Source: Caulobacteraceae bacterium | GTDB lineage: Bacteria; Pseudomonadota; Alphaproteobacteria; Caulobacterales; Caulobacteraceae | NCBI GenBank assembly: GCA_003161535.1 | Contig: PMOM01000031.1 | Span: 1-5,026, forward strand | Reading direction: 5' to 3' | Length of the DNA stretch: 5,026 bases | Notes under the pieces: generated by a model | What the model saw: only the letters and a program-made list of their open reading frames with translations | Database searches by the model: none | What the model was told of the DNA's origin: nothing | Shown: positions 1 to 5,026 of the stretch, piece after piece | Position numbering within the stretch: position 1 is the first letter of the stretch | Layout of the letters: each line of letters begins with the position of its first letter | Program-made: the position numbers and the translations under genes

Positions 1-458
1 TCGCCGCGCGTCGCGCCCTGAACCAAAACGCCGTTCTCATAGCGGATCGAGGCCGACAGCCCATCGATCTTCGGCTCGGCGGTATAGGCCACCGGCTCAT
101 CGCCAAGGCGCAGGAAGCGGCGCACGCGGGCGTCGAACTCAAGCGCGTCGGCATCGGAAAAGGCGTTGTCCAGCGACAGCATGGGGACGCCATGCTCCAC
201 CGGCGAGAATGTCGCCGCGCGGGCGGCGCCCACCCTCGATGAGGGCGAATCCTGCCGCTTCAGGTGCGGGAAGCGCGCCTCGATGTCGGCGTTGCGCCGC
301 TTGAGATGGTCATAATCGGCATCCGAGACGCTCGGCGCCTCGTCCTGGAAATAGGCGATGTCGTGCTGGGCGATGAGCCCGGCGAGCCGCGCTAGCTCGT
401 CGGCGGCCTGCGCCTCGGTCAGTTCCTCGGGCGAAGCCGTGGCCGCCAGATCAGGCAT
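1..458 (-). CDS. ligA: NAD+-dependent DNA ligase, N-terminal part (cut by window edge)
   Basis: LigA seals nicks in duplex DNA during replication and repair, using NAD+ to adenylate its active-site lysine. Only the first 152 codons are present; the gene runs off the low end of the window, and family members are usually about 670-800 residues. Visible are domain Ia (about residues 11-65, with the NMN-contact segment [16 protein letters not shown] at 35-50) and the start of the adenylation domain, with PMLSLDNAF (92-100) and the nucleotidyltransferase motif AEPKIDGLS (127-135). K130 is the expected adenylated lysine. The last codons read TRG, as expected just before the conserved Asp of the TRGDG motif. 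The ATG at 458-456 is the first possible start, because an in-frame TGA lies at 464-462. It overlaps the recN end by 8 bp and has no clear Shine-Dalgarno, so translation is probably coupled to recN (inference). Confidence 0.96.
   Translation of the reverse strand, partial: MPDLAATASPEELTEAQAADELARLAGLIAQHDIAYFQDEAPSVSDADYDHLKRRNADIEARFPHLKRQDSPSSRVGAARAATFSPVEHGVPMLSLDNAFSDADALEFDARVRRFLRLGDEPVAYTAEPKIDGLSASIRYENGVLVQGATRG
451..458 (-). other. recN/ligA 8-bp coding overlap
   Basis: The ligA ATG (458-456) lies inside the last codons of recN (Met-His-Ala-stop, TGA at 453-451), in a different frame. The overlap reads ATGCCTGA on the minus strand. An in-frame stop at 464-462 rules out an earlier ligA start. 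Together with the lack of a clear Shine-Dalgarno for ligA, this suggests re-initiation by ribosomes finishing recN. Confidence 0.85.
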
Positions 459-2154
459 GCATCAGCGCCCGAGCGGCGGCGCGGGCGGCGTCGGTGACCT
501 TCGCCCCCGACAGCATGCGCGCGATCTCCTCTTCGCGGGCGCCCGGCGCCAGCACATCGACGGCGGTATGCACCTTCTCGCCCGCGCCTTCCTTGCGCAC
601 CCGCCATTGCGCGTCGGCGCGGGCCGCGACCTGCGGACTATGCGTCACCACCAGGACCTGGGCGCCCAGGGCCAGGCGTTTCAGTCGCAGGCCCACCGCG
701 TCGGCCACCGCGCCGCCGACCCCGTGGTCGACTTCATCGAAGATCATCAGCGGCTGCGGTCCGAGGCCGCGGCCGGCCAGGGAGGCTTTCAGCGCCAGGG
801 CAAAACGGGCCAGCTCGCCGCCCGATGCGATGGCCGCCAGATCCGCGAATGGCGCGCCCGGCAAGGTGGAGATCTGGAACTCGACGCGATCGACTCCCGA
901 GGGTCCCACGCGCTCCTGCGGCAGGGCTTCGACGGCCACGCGGAAACGCGCCTTATCGAGCTTCAGGGGCGCCAGCTCGCCTTCCACCGCCTTGGCCAGT
1001 TGGTCCCCCGCCGAACGGCGAGCGGCCGAGAGCATCCTGGCGGCGGCCTGATAGGCCTGGTGGGCTGCCTCGGCGTCGGCTTGCGCCGCGGCCAGGATTT
1101 CGTCGGCGCTCTCGATGGCGCCAAGCCGCCCGGCGATGGCGGCGCGGGCGTCGGGCAGGTCGTCGGCGTCAACTTCCAGCTTGCGGGCCATGGCGCGCAG
1201 AGCGAAGAGGCGCTCCTCGGCCTGCTCTAGGCGATCCGGCTCGAAGGCGAAGGCGCGGGCGGCGGCGTCAATGGCGGCGGCCGCCTCACCCGTCTCGACC
1301 AGGGCGCGATCGCTGGCTTCGGCCGCGGCGGTGATCAGGCCAGCCAGAGGGCCGTCCACGCTCGCTCCGGCCGCCACGGCGCGTTCGCGGGCGCGTTCCA
1401 GGGCTCGAACGGTATGGGCGAGGCGGCCGGTCAGGGCGTCGCCATCCAGATGGTCGCGGGCCGCGGCGATGTCGGCCAGGGTCTTTTCCGCGCCGCCCAG
1501 CACCGCGCGTTCCTCGGCAAGGCGGCTCGCCTCGCCGTCGGTGGGCGAAAGCCGGTCCAATTCCGCCAGACGCAGGCAAAGCTCCTGCGCCTGGGCCGCG
1601 GCGTCGGCATGGTCGGCGGCCAGAGCCAGCGCCTTTTCCCGCGCCGCGCGCCAGGCGCTCCACGCTTCCATGCATGTCTGGACCCGGCCCTCGCAGCCGC
1701 CGAACAGGTCGAGCAGGGGGCGGTGCGTGTGGGCGTCCAGCAGACCCACGGTCTCGTGCTGGCCGTGAACTTCGATCAGCAGGGCGCCAAGATCGCGAAG
1801 CACACCCACGCTGGCGGCCTGATCGTTGACGAAGGCGCGGGATCGGCCGTCGGCGCCCAGGCTGCGCCGAAGCACCAGGTCTTCGTCGCGGGCGTAGGCC
1901 AGACCCTTGTCGTCGAGATAGGCCCACACCGCGTCATCCGGGGCCGGGGCGAAAATCGCCGTCGCCACCGCCTGCGACGCGCCGCGCCGCACCAGGGCCG
2001 CCTCTCCGCGGCCGCCAATGGCTAGGCCCAGAGCGTCCAGAATGATCGACTTGCCCGCCCCGGTCTCGCCGGTCAGCGCGGTGAGGCCCGGTCCAATCGA
2101 CAGATCCAGGCTCTCGATGAGCACGACGTCACGGATGGCCAGACCGATCAGCAT
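451..2154 (-). CDS. recN: DNA repair protein RecN (SMC-like ATPase)
   Basis: RecN is an SMC-like ATPase that acts early in double-strand break repair with RecA. The 567 residues match the usual family length of about 550-570. Residues 1-50 hold the N-terminal half of the ATPase head, with Walker A GETGAGKS at 29-36 (K35). The family signature around SRAFVNDQ (105-112) and the Q-loop-like EVHGQHE (128-134) follow. Residues about 155-395 are Ala/Glu/Arg-rich heptad sequence, fitting the short antiparallel coiled coil of RecN, with no obvious zinc hook. The C-terminal half-head has the ABC signature ASGGELAR (443-450), Walker B LMIFDEVD (469-476) and the H-loop VVTHSPQVA (502-510, H505). All catalytic motifs are intact. 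It starts 31 bp after bamD and its end overlaps ligA. The ATG has only GAGG two bases away as a ribosome site, behind a hairpin. No LexA box of the alphaproteobacterial GTTC-N7-GTTC type was seen just upstream. Confidence 0.97.
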   Translation of the reverse strand: MLIGLAIRDVVLIESLDLSIGPGLTALTGETGAGKSIILDALGLAIGGRGEAALVRRGASQAVATAIFAPAPDDAVWAYLDDKGLAYARDEDLVLRRSLGADGRSRAFVNDQAASVGVLRDLGALLIEVHGQHETVGLLDAHTHRPLLDLFGGCEGRVQTCMEAWSAWRAAREKALALAADHADAAAQAQELCLRLAELDRLSPTDGEASRLAEERAVLGGAEKTLADIAAARDHLDGDALTGRLAHTVRALERARERAVAAGASVDGPLAGLITAAAEASDRALVETGEAAAAIDAAARAFAFEPDRLEQAEERLFALRAMARKLEVDADDLPDARAAIAGRLGAIESADEILAAAQADAEAAHQAYQAAARMLSAARRSAGDQLAKAVEGELAPLKLDKARFRVAVEALPQERVGPSGVDRVEFQISTLPGAPFADLAAIASGGELARFALALKASLAGRGLGPQPLMIFDEVDHGVGGAVADAVGLRLKRLALGAQVLVVTHSPQVAARADAQWRVRKEGAGEKVHTAVDVLAPGAREEEIARMLSGAKVTDAARAAARALMHA

Positions 2155-2159
2155 GGCCT

Positions 2160-2181
2160 CAAGGATGGCGGAGAATCCTTG
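2160..2181 (-). promoter_or_regulatory. Perfect hairpin in the recN leader
   Basis: In the 31-bp bamD-recN gap the minus strand reads CAAGGAT, an 8-base loop (TCTCCGCC), then ATCCTTG: a perfect 7-bp stem. It ends five bases before the recN ATG. The only Shine-Dalgarno-like bases near the start (GAGG, 2160-2157) abut the stem, and a second purine run (AAGGA) is inside it. The stem could limit ribosome access to recN or stabilise the 3' end of bamD mRNA. There is no T-tract, so it is not a classical terminator. The inverted repeat is directly visible; the role is inferred. Confidence 0.5.
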
Positions 2182-2185
2182 CCGA

Positions 2186-3169
2186 TCAAAGTCCCAGAAC
2201 GCCGTGGATCAAATCGCCCTTCTTGGGCGCCTTGGCCTTGGCGACGGGCTTGGCCTCGGCGACGGGCGGCGCGAGGACGCCATTGTTCGAGACCTCGACC
2301 GGCGGCGGCGCCACCTCCCTCTTCTCGCGGCCCAGGAACGGCGAGCGCGATGCTTTCGAGTCCGACGCGCCGGGCGGGACGACCGGGCGAAAGCCCTTGG
2401 AAGTGAGAAGGCGGTAGGCGTCGCGATACCAGATGTCTCCTGGATAGTTGTAGCCCAGCACGGCCCCGTCCTTGATCGCTTCGCTGGTCAGGCCGACGGT
2501 CAGATTGGCCTCCACGAGACGAAAGAGCGCCTCGGGCGTGTGCGAAGTGGTCTGAAAGCGGTCAATGACATTGCGGAAGCGGCCGATGGCGGCGATGGGG
2601 TCGCCGTTGCGCAGATAGAAGCGGCCGATGGTCATCTCCTTGCCCGCCAGCTGGTCGGCGACCATGTCCAGCTTCACCCGCGCGTCGGAGGCGTATTCGG
2701 TGCGGGGATAGCGCTTGATCACCTCGCGCATGGCGGCCTGCGCTTGCTCGGTCGACGCCTGATCGCGGCCAACATCGACGATCTGCTCGAAATAGCAGAT
2801 CGATTTCAGATAATATGCGTAGGGGGTGGCGGCGTTGCCCGGGTACAGGGCGATGAAGCGGTCGGCGTCGGCGATCGCCTCGGCGTAGTTGTTGGCCTCG
2901 TAGTGAGCATAGGCGGTCATCAGGATCGCGCGCCGGGACCACTCCGAATAGGGATGCTGGCGTTCCACCTCCTTGAAGTAGTTCACCGCGTCGTTCCACC
3001 GGTGCTGATCGAGTTCCGTGGCGCCGACCGAAAACAGCAACTCCACCGGGCGCTCGGCATAGGCGAGCGTGGGCTTCTTCTTCTTGATCACCGAACAGCC
3101 GCCAACGGCCAAGGCCGCGGCGAGAGCCAGCGCCATGGCGCTCCGGCCCCAGGATTTGGACAACACCAA
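2186..3169 (-). CDS. bamD: Outer membrane assembly lipoprotein BamD (formerly ComL)
   Basis: BamD is the essential lipoprotein of the BAM complex, which inserts beta-barrel proteins into the outer membrane; it sits on the periplasmic face and binds BamA. Residues 1-24 are a signal peptide with Lys5 and Arg9 followed by an Ala/Leu core, and the lipobox VGGC gives lipidated Cys25. Ser follows Cys, so outer-membrane sorting is expected. About 36-260 are tetratricopeptide-like helices, including VELLFSVGATELDQHRWNDA, HPYSEWSRRA and RYPRTEYASDA. Residues about 264-320 form a Pro/Ala/Lys-rich tail absent from the 245-residue E. coli protein. The start is non-ATG: TTG at 3169 or GTG at 3166 (one residue shorter), 6 and 9 bases after GAGGA. 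An in-frame TGA at 3181-3179 excludes earlier starts, and the internal ATG (residue 12) would lose the charged signal-peptide end. It lies 111 bp after lpxC. Confidence 0.94.
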   Translation of the reverse strand: MVLSKSWGRSAMALALAAALAVGGCSVIKKKKPTLAYAERPVELLFSVGATELDQHRWNDAVNYFKEVERQHPYSEWSRRAILMTAYAHYEANNYAEAIADADRFIALYPGNAATPYAYYLKSICYFEQIVDVGRDQASTEQAQAAMREVIKRYPRTEYASDARVKLDMVADQLAGKEMTIGRFYLRNGDPIAAIGRFRNVIDRFQTTSHTPEALFRLVEANLTVGLTSEAIKDGAVLGYNYPGDIWYRDAYRLLTSKGFRPVVPPGASDSKASRSPFLGREKREVAPPPVEVSNNGVLAPPVAEAKPVAKAKAPKKGDLIHGVLGL

Positions 3170-3180
3170 TACGATTCCTC
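3166..3180 (-). promoter_or_regulatory. bamD Shine-Dalgarno and non-ATG start region
   Basis: GAGGA at 3180-3176 is the clearest ribosome-binding site in the window. It is followed by TTG (3169), GTG (3166) and another TTG (3163) in the same frame. GTG at 9 bases and TTG at 6 bases are both acceptable spacings. A GATTC (GANTC) site at 3177-3173 overlaps the end of the Shine-Dalgarno. Confidence 0.65.
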
Positions 3181-3280
3181 AAAGCCTAAAGCGCGCGCCC
3201 CCGCGCCAGCTTCGTGGGCTTCTACACCACCCGTCGGCGCCCGCCAATGACCGCTCCGCTCCAGGAGCTGAAGGCGCCGA

Positions 3281-4198
3281 TCAAATGGCCTCGGCGAGGA
3301 ATTGCGGGGCCGAGGCGTATCGCCAGGCGGCGGGCGCCGCCATGACCGCGCGCACCAGGGCGTTGTTCAAGCCGTGCCCGGCATAGATCCCCTCGTAGCG
3401 GCCGATGATGGGCGCGCCCAGGAGATACAGATCGCCCATGGCGTCCAGCGCCTTGTGCCGAACGAACTCGTCGGGGCGACGCAGGCCGCGCGGGTTGAGC
3501 ACCGCCCCGTCCTCGATCACCACCACATTGTCCAGCGAACCGCCGCGGGCCAGGCCGGCGGCGCGCAGGGCCTCGACTTCGTGCAGGAAACCGAAGGTCC
3601 GGCAATCGGCCAGGTCGCGACGAAATACCTCTTCGTCCATCGCCAGTTCCACGCGCTGGCGGCCGATGGCCGGATCGTCGAAGGCAATTTCGAACGCCAC
3701 CTCGAAGCTATCGGCGGGCGTCAGGCTGGCGCGCTTGTCGCCGTCGGCGACCTCGATGCGGTCGAGGACTTCGATATAGCGGCGGCGCGCTTGCTGACGG
3801 CGTCGGCCGACGCGGTCGATCAGGCGCACGAACGGCTCGCACGAACCGTCCATGATCGGCGCTTCGGGACCATCGAGCGCCACCAGGACATTGTCCACGC
3901 CAAGAGCGCAGAACACCGCCATCATATGCTCGATGGTGGAGACCGTGACGCCATCGGCGTTGCCGATCACCGTGCCAAGACGCGTCTCGCAGACACGGTC
4001 GCCGCGCGCGGGCGCCAGCGCGTCGCGTCCGGTCACGTCGGTGCGCAGGAAGGCGATGCCGGCCTGCGGCGCCGCGGGAGAAATCGAGACGTTGACCGTC
4101 GCTCCGGTATGGATGCCGATACCGGTGAACTGCACCGGGCCGGCCAGGGTATGCTGAAAGTTGGGCGACACTTGAGGACCCCGCAATGATTCGGTCAC
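3281..4198 (-). CDS. lpxC: UDP-3-O-acyl-N-acetylglucosamine deacetylase LpxC
   Basis: LpxC is the zinc enzyme that carries out the first committed step of lipid A synthesis, removing acetate from UDP-3-O-acyl-GlcNAc in the cytoplasm. At 305 residues it matches the family. Visible motifs are FTGIGIHTG (24-32), STIEHMMA (87-94) with E90 and zinc ligand H91, PEAPIMDGS (111-119), CRTFGF (199-204) with T201, and DEFVRHKALDAMGD (243-256) with zinc ligands H248 and D252. GHGLNN (274-279) supplies the catalytic H275. By known E. coli equivalents these are E78, H79, T191, H238, D242 and H265, so the enzyme should be active. The start is uncertain: GTG at 4198 gives 305 residues with weak ribosome-site sequence, while an in-frame GTG at 4171, preceded by GGGG, gives 296. 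The C-terminus (PQFLAEAI) is about ten residues shorter than in E. coli and lacks its AVLA degradation tail. Confidence 0.97.
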   Translation of the reverse strand: MTESLRGPQVSPNFQHTLAGPVQFTGIGIHTGATVNVSISPAAPQAGIAFLRTDVTGRDALAPARGDRVCETRLGTVIGNADGVTVSTIEHMMAVFCALGVDNVLVALDGPEAPIMDGSCEPFVRLIDRVGRRRQQARRRYIEVLDRIEVADGDKRASLTPADSFEVAFEIAFDDPAIGRQRVELAMDEEVFRRDLADCRTFGFLHEVEALRAAGLARGGSLDNVVVIEDGAVLNPRGLRRPDEFVRHKALDAMGDLYLLGAPIIGRYEGIYAGHGLNNALVRAVMAAPAAWRYASAPQFLAEAI

Positions 4199-4230
4199 GC
4201 TCGCGACCGCCGTTGCCCCACAAGTTCAAG

Positions 4231-4258
4231 CTCTAAGCGTGCCGCTCACCGGTCACAA
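4231..4258 (-). promoter_or_regulatory. Weak promoter-like sequence before lpxC
   Basis: The minus strand has TTGTGA (4258-4253) and GCTTAGAG (4238-4231). They are separated by about 14 bases, like the short-spaced housekeeping promoters of Caulobacter (TTGAC ... GCTANAWC). A start near 4224 would give a leader of about 26 bases to the lpxC GTG. The match is partial in both boxes, so this is only a candidate. Confidence 0.2.
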
Positions 4259-4273
4259 CACAACTCGTGTTTC

Positions 4274-4285
4274 CCGATGTATCGG
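4274..4285. repeat. Short inverted repeat in the ftsZ-lpxC gap
   Basis: CCGAT-GT-ATCGG is a perfect 5-bp inverted repeat around a 2-bp centre. A 2-base loop folds poorly as RNA, so if it matters it would be as a dimeric protein site. It lies between the two promoter-like sequences in the gap. Chance occurrence is quite possible. Confidence 0.3.
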
Positions 4286-4294
4286 CCTCAACCC

Positions 4295-4312
4295 CTCGAA
4301 TTTATTCTCGAA
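4295..4312. repeat. Tandem TTCGAG direct repeat with AT-rich spacer
   Basis: On the minus strand TTCGAG occurs twice, separated by AATAAA, giving a 12-bp period. This is the most AT-rich short stretch in a GC-rich window. It overlaps the -10-like part of the candidate promoter at 4332-4304. It may be a regulator site or only a chance repeat. Confidence 0.35.
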
Positions 4313-4332
4313 AGTCCGCCGTTCGCGGTCAG
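4304..4332 (-). promoter_or_regulatory. Candidate sigma-70-like promoter for lpxC and downstream genes
   Basis: CTGACC (4332-4327) and GAGAAT (4309-4304) are spaced by 17 bases. Each matches four of six bases of TTGACA and TATAAT. Transcription would start near 4297, giving a leader of about 100 bases to the lpxC GTG. It sits just after the ftsZ stop, where an internal promoter would make sense, but the match is moderate. Confidence 0.25.
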
Positions 4333-4343
4333 ACGGAAATCCT

Positions 4344-4389
4344 CCAGGCGGCGTTCTGGCGGCTGCGCGAATCAGTTCGCCAGGCGGCG
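4344..4389. repeat. Direct repeat CCAGGCGGCG flanking the ftsZ stop
   Basis: The 10-mer CCAGGCGGCG (plus-strand sense) occurs at 4344-4353 and 4380-4389, exactly 36 bp apart. The second copy encodes the Arg-Arg-Leu of the FtsZ C-terminal peptide; the first lies in the 3' untranslated region, in the same frame. This may be a trace of a small duplication or chance in GC-rich DNA. Confidence 0.45.
4356..4383 (-). other. Alternative small hairpins at the ftsZ stop codon
   Basis: Two mutually exclusive stems are possible. One is GCGAA-4 bases-TTCGC (4380-4367), whose loop contains the ftsZ stop bases. The other is CTGGCG-16 bases-CGCCAG (4383-4356). Neither is followed by a T-tract, so I do not call a terminator. 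They could mark a processing or stability element at the end of ftsZ. Confidence 0.3.
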
Positions 4390-5026
4390 CAGAAACGACG
4401 GAATCTCCAGATCCTCGCGCTCGTCCTCCTCGGCTTCTTCCATGGCCTCCATCACCGGTTGGGCGCCGCCGTTTGAACGCGCTGGCGCTGGCCGGCCCTG
4501 CGGCTCCTGACGAGGACGGCCGAACAGGCTGAGCCACCCGGCCTTCTGCCGCCGATCGTCACCGTAATGAGCCGGCGCGAAGAGGGGTTCGTCATCGTCG
4601 GCCGCGGACGCCTCGTCGCTTGCCGATTCCGCGTCGAGGTTCGGCGCCGATCTGGCCATGGAGGTCTCGAAGACGAAGTCAGGCTGATTGGCCGCCTCGG
4701 CCGGATGCGGCGTACAGGCTGCCAACGCCTCTTCGTCTTCTTCGTCCTCCTCCGGCTCGTGCATCGTGGCGGCGGCCAGCGCCGGCTCAATTTCGGGCAT
4801 GGCGACCTGCGGCTCGTGCGCCTCGAAGGTCTCCGGTTCGGCGGTCTGGCTTGCCGTCTCCCGGCGGCGCTGCTGATAGGGCTCGATGGCCGCGATGGAG
4901 GCGCCGTCCATGCCGGTGGCCACCACCGAGACGCGCACCATGCCCTCCAAGGTCGGATCGAACGCCGCGCCGAAGATGATGTTGGCTTCCGGATCGACCT
5001 GGCCGGAGATGGCGTTGGCCGCCTCG
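4372..5026 (-). CDS. ftsZ: Cell division GTPase FtsZ, C-terminal part (cut by window edge)
   Basis: FtsZ is the tubulin-like GTPase that forms the division ring. The last 217 codons are present; the GTP-binding domain lies beyond the high end. Counting from the first complete codon (5025-5023), residues 1-43 are the end of the globular domain, with [19 protein letters not shown] (1-19), FDPTLEG (22-28) and [10 protein letters not shown] (32-41), which are strongly diagnostic. About 44-204 is a disordered linker of roughly 160 residues, rich in Glu, Asp, Ala and Pro, with an acidic run [10 protein letters not shown] (90-99). Such long linkers are typical of Caulobacter and relatives. A hydrophobic segment [10 protein letters not shown] (163-172) interrupts it. 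The end, [13 protein letters not shown] (205-217), is the conserved peptide that binds partners such as FtsA. The stop is TGA at 4374-4372; lpxC starts 173 bp further on. Confidence 0.98.
   Translation of the reverse strand, partial: EAANAISGQVDPEANIIFGAAFDPTLEGMVRVSVVATGMDGASIAAIEPYQQRRRETASQTAEPETFEAHEPQVAMPEIEPALAAATMHEPEEDEEDEEALAACTPHPAEAANQPDFVFETSMARSAPNLDAESASDEASAADDDEPLFAPAHYGDDRRQKAGWLSLFGRPRQEPQGRPAPARSNGGAQPVMEAMEEAEEDEREDLEIPSFLRRLAN

Noticed and set aside
358..1230. Plus-strand open frame of 290 codons opposite the end of recN
   Set aside because: It is antisense to the RecN signature and Walker B motifs; composition is explained by GC-rich codon bias.
2186..2205. Possible LexA box (GTTC-N7-GTTC type) ahead of recN
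   Set aside because: One GTTC half is present at the end of bamD but the second half at the right spacing is missing.
3188..3206. GC-rich self-complementary stretch (GCGC-GGGG-GCGC) before bamD as a terminator
   Set aside because: Only a 4-bp stem, followed by at most CTTT; too weak to call.
2018..3250. Plus-strand open frame of 410 codons opposite bamD and the recN start
   Set aside because: It lies antisense to a clear lipoprotein gene and the Walker A region of recN. Its sequence is the usual product of reading a GC-rich gene backwards, with no recognisable domain or ribosome site.
3258..3268. Inverted repeat GCTCC-A-GGAGC just after lpxC as a terminator
   Set aside because: A 1-base loop cannot fold as drawn, and no T-tract follows on the transcribed strand; probably chance.
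3170..3280. Promoter for bamD in the lpxC-bamD gap
   Set aside because: A TTGGCG-like -35 is present but the facing -10 (TGTAGA) matches poorly; not enough to list.
3302..4189. Plus-strand open frame of 295 codons covering nearly all of lpxC
   Set aside because: It is a shadow of lpxC: every catalytic motif of LpxC is read on the minus strand, and the plus-strand product resembles nothing known.

Overview
The window carries five core housekeeping genes, all on the minus strand and read from high to low coordinates: ftsZ (3' part), lpxC, bamD, recN and ligA (5' part). Base composition is strongly GC-rich by eye. The order ftsZ-lpxC-bamD-recN-ligA downstream of the division cluster is typical of Alphaproteobacteria. 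The TRLGTVIGN segment of LpxC, the alphaproteobacterial form of the LigA active site (AEPKIDG) and the boundary GANTC sites together suggest Caulobacterales (Caulobacter or Phenylobacterium type). The genus is inferred, not shown.

Layout from the 5' end of the coding strand. 5026-4372 is the end of FtsZ: the last part of the globular domain, a disordered acidic linker of about 160 residues, and the C-terminal conserved peptide. 4371-4199 is a 173-bp gap with small repeats and two weak promoter-like sequences, but no convincing terminator. 4198-3281 is LpxC, with a GTG start. 3280-3170 is a 111-bp gap ending in a good Shine-Dalgarno sequence for bamD. 3169-2186 is BamD, with a TTG or GTG start, a lipoprotein signal and a low-complexity tail. 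2185-2155 is a 31-bp gap almost filled by a perfect hairpin just before recN. 2154-451 is RecN. 458-1 is the beginning of LigA, overlapping recN by 8 bp.

In function, the cluster joins cell division (FtsZ), outer-membrane construction (LpxC commits UDP-GlcNAc precursor to lipid A; BamD helps insert beta-barrel proteins) and DNA maintenance (RecN in break repair, LigA in nick sealing). Close spacing and a common strand suggest one long transcript with possible internal promoters.

No mobile element, CRISPR array, RNA gene or accessory system is visible. The open frames on the plus strand are shadows of the GC-rich genes. The points worth a second look are the placement of GANTC methylation sites at gene boundaries, the recN leader hairpin, the repeats around the ftsZ stop, a conserved-looking motif inside the FtsZ linker, and the BamD tail. 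I see no convincing undescribed system here.
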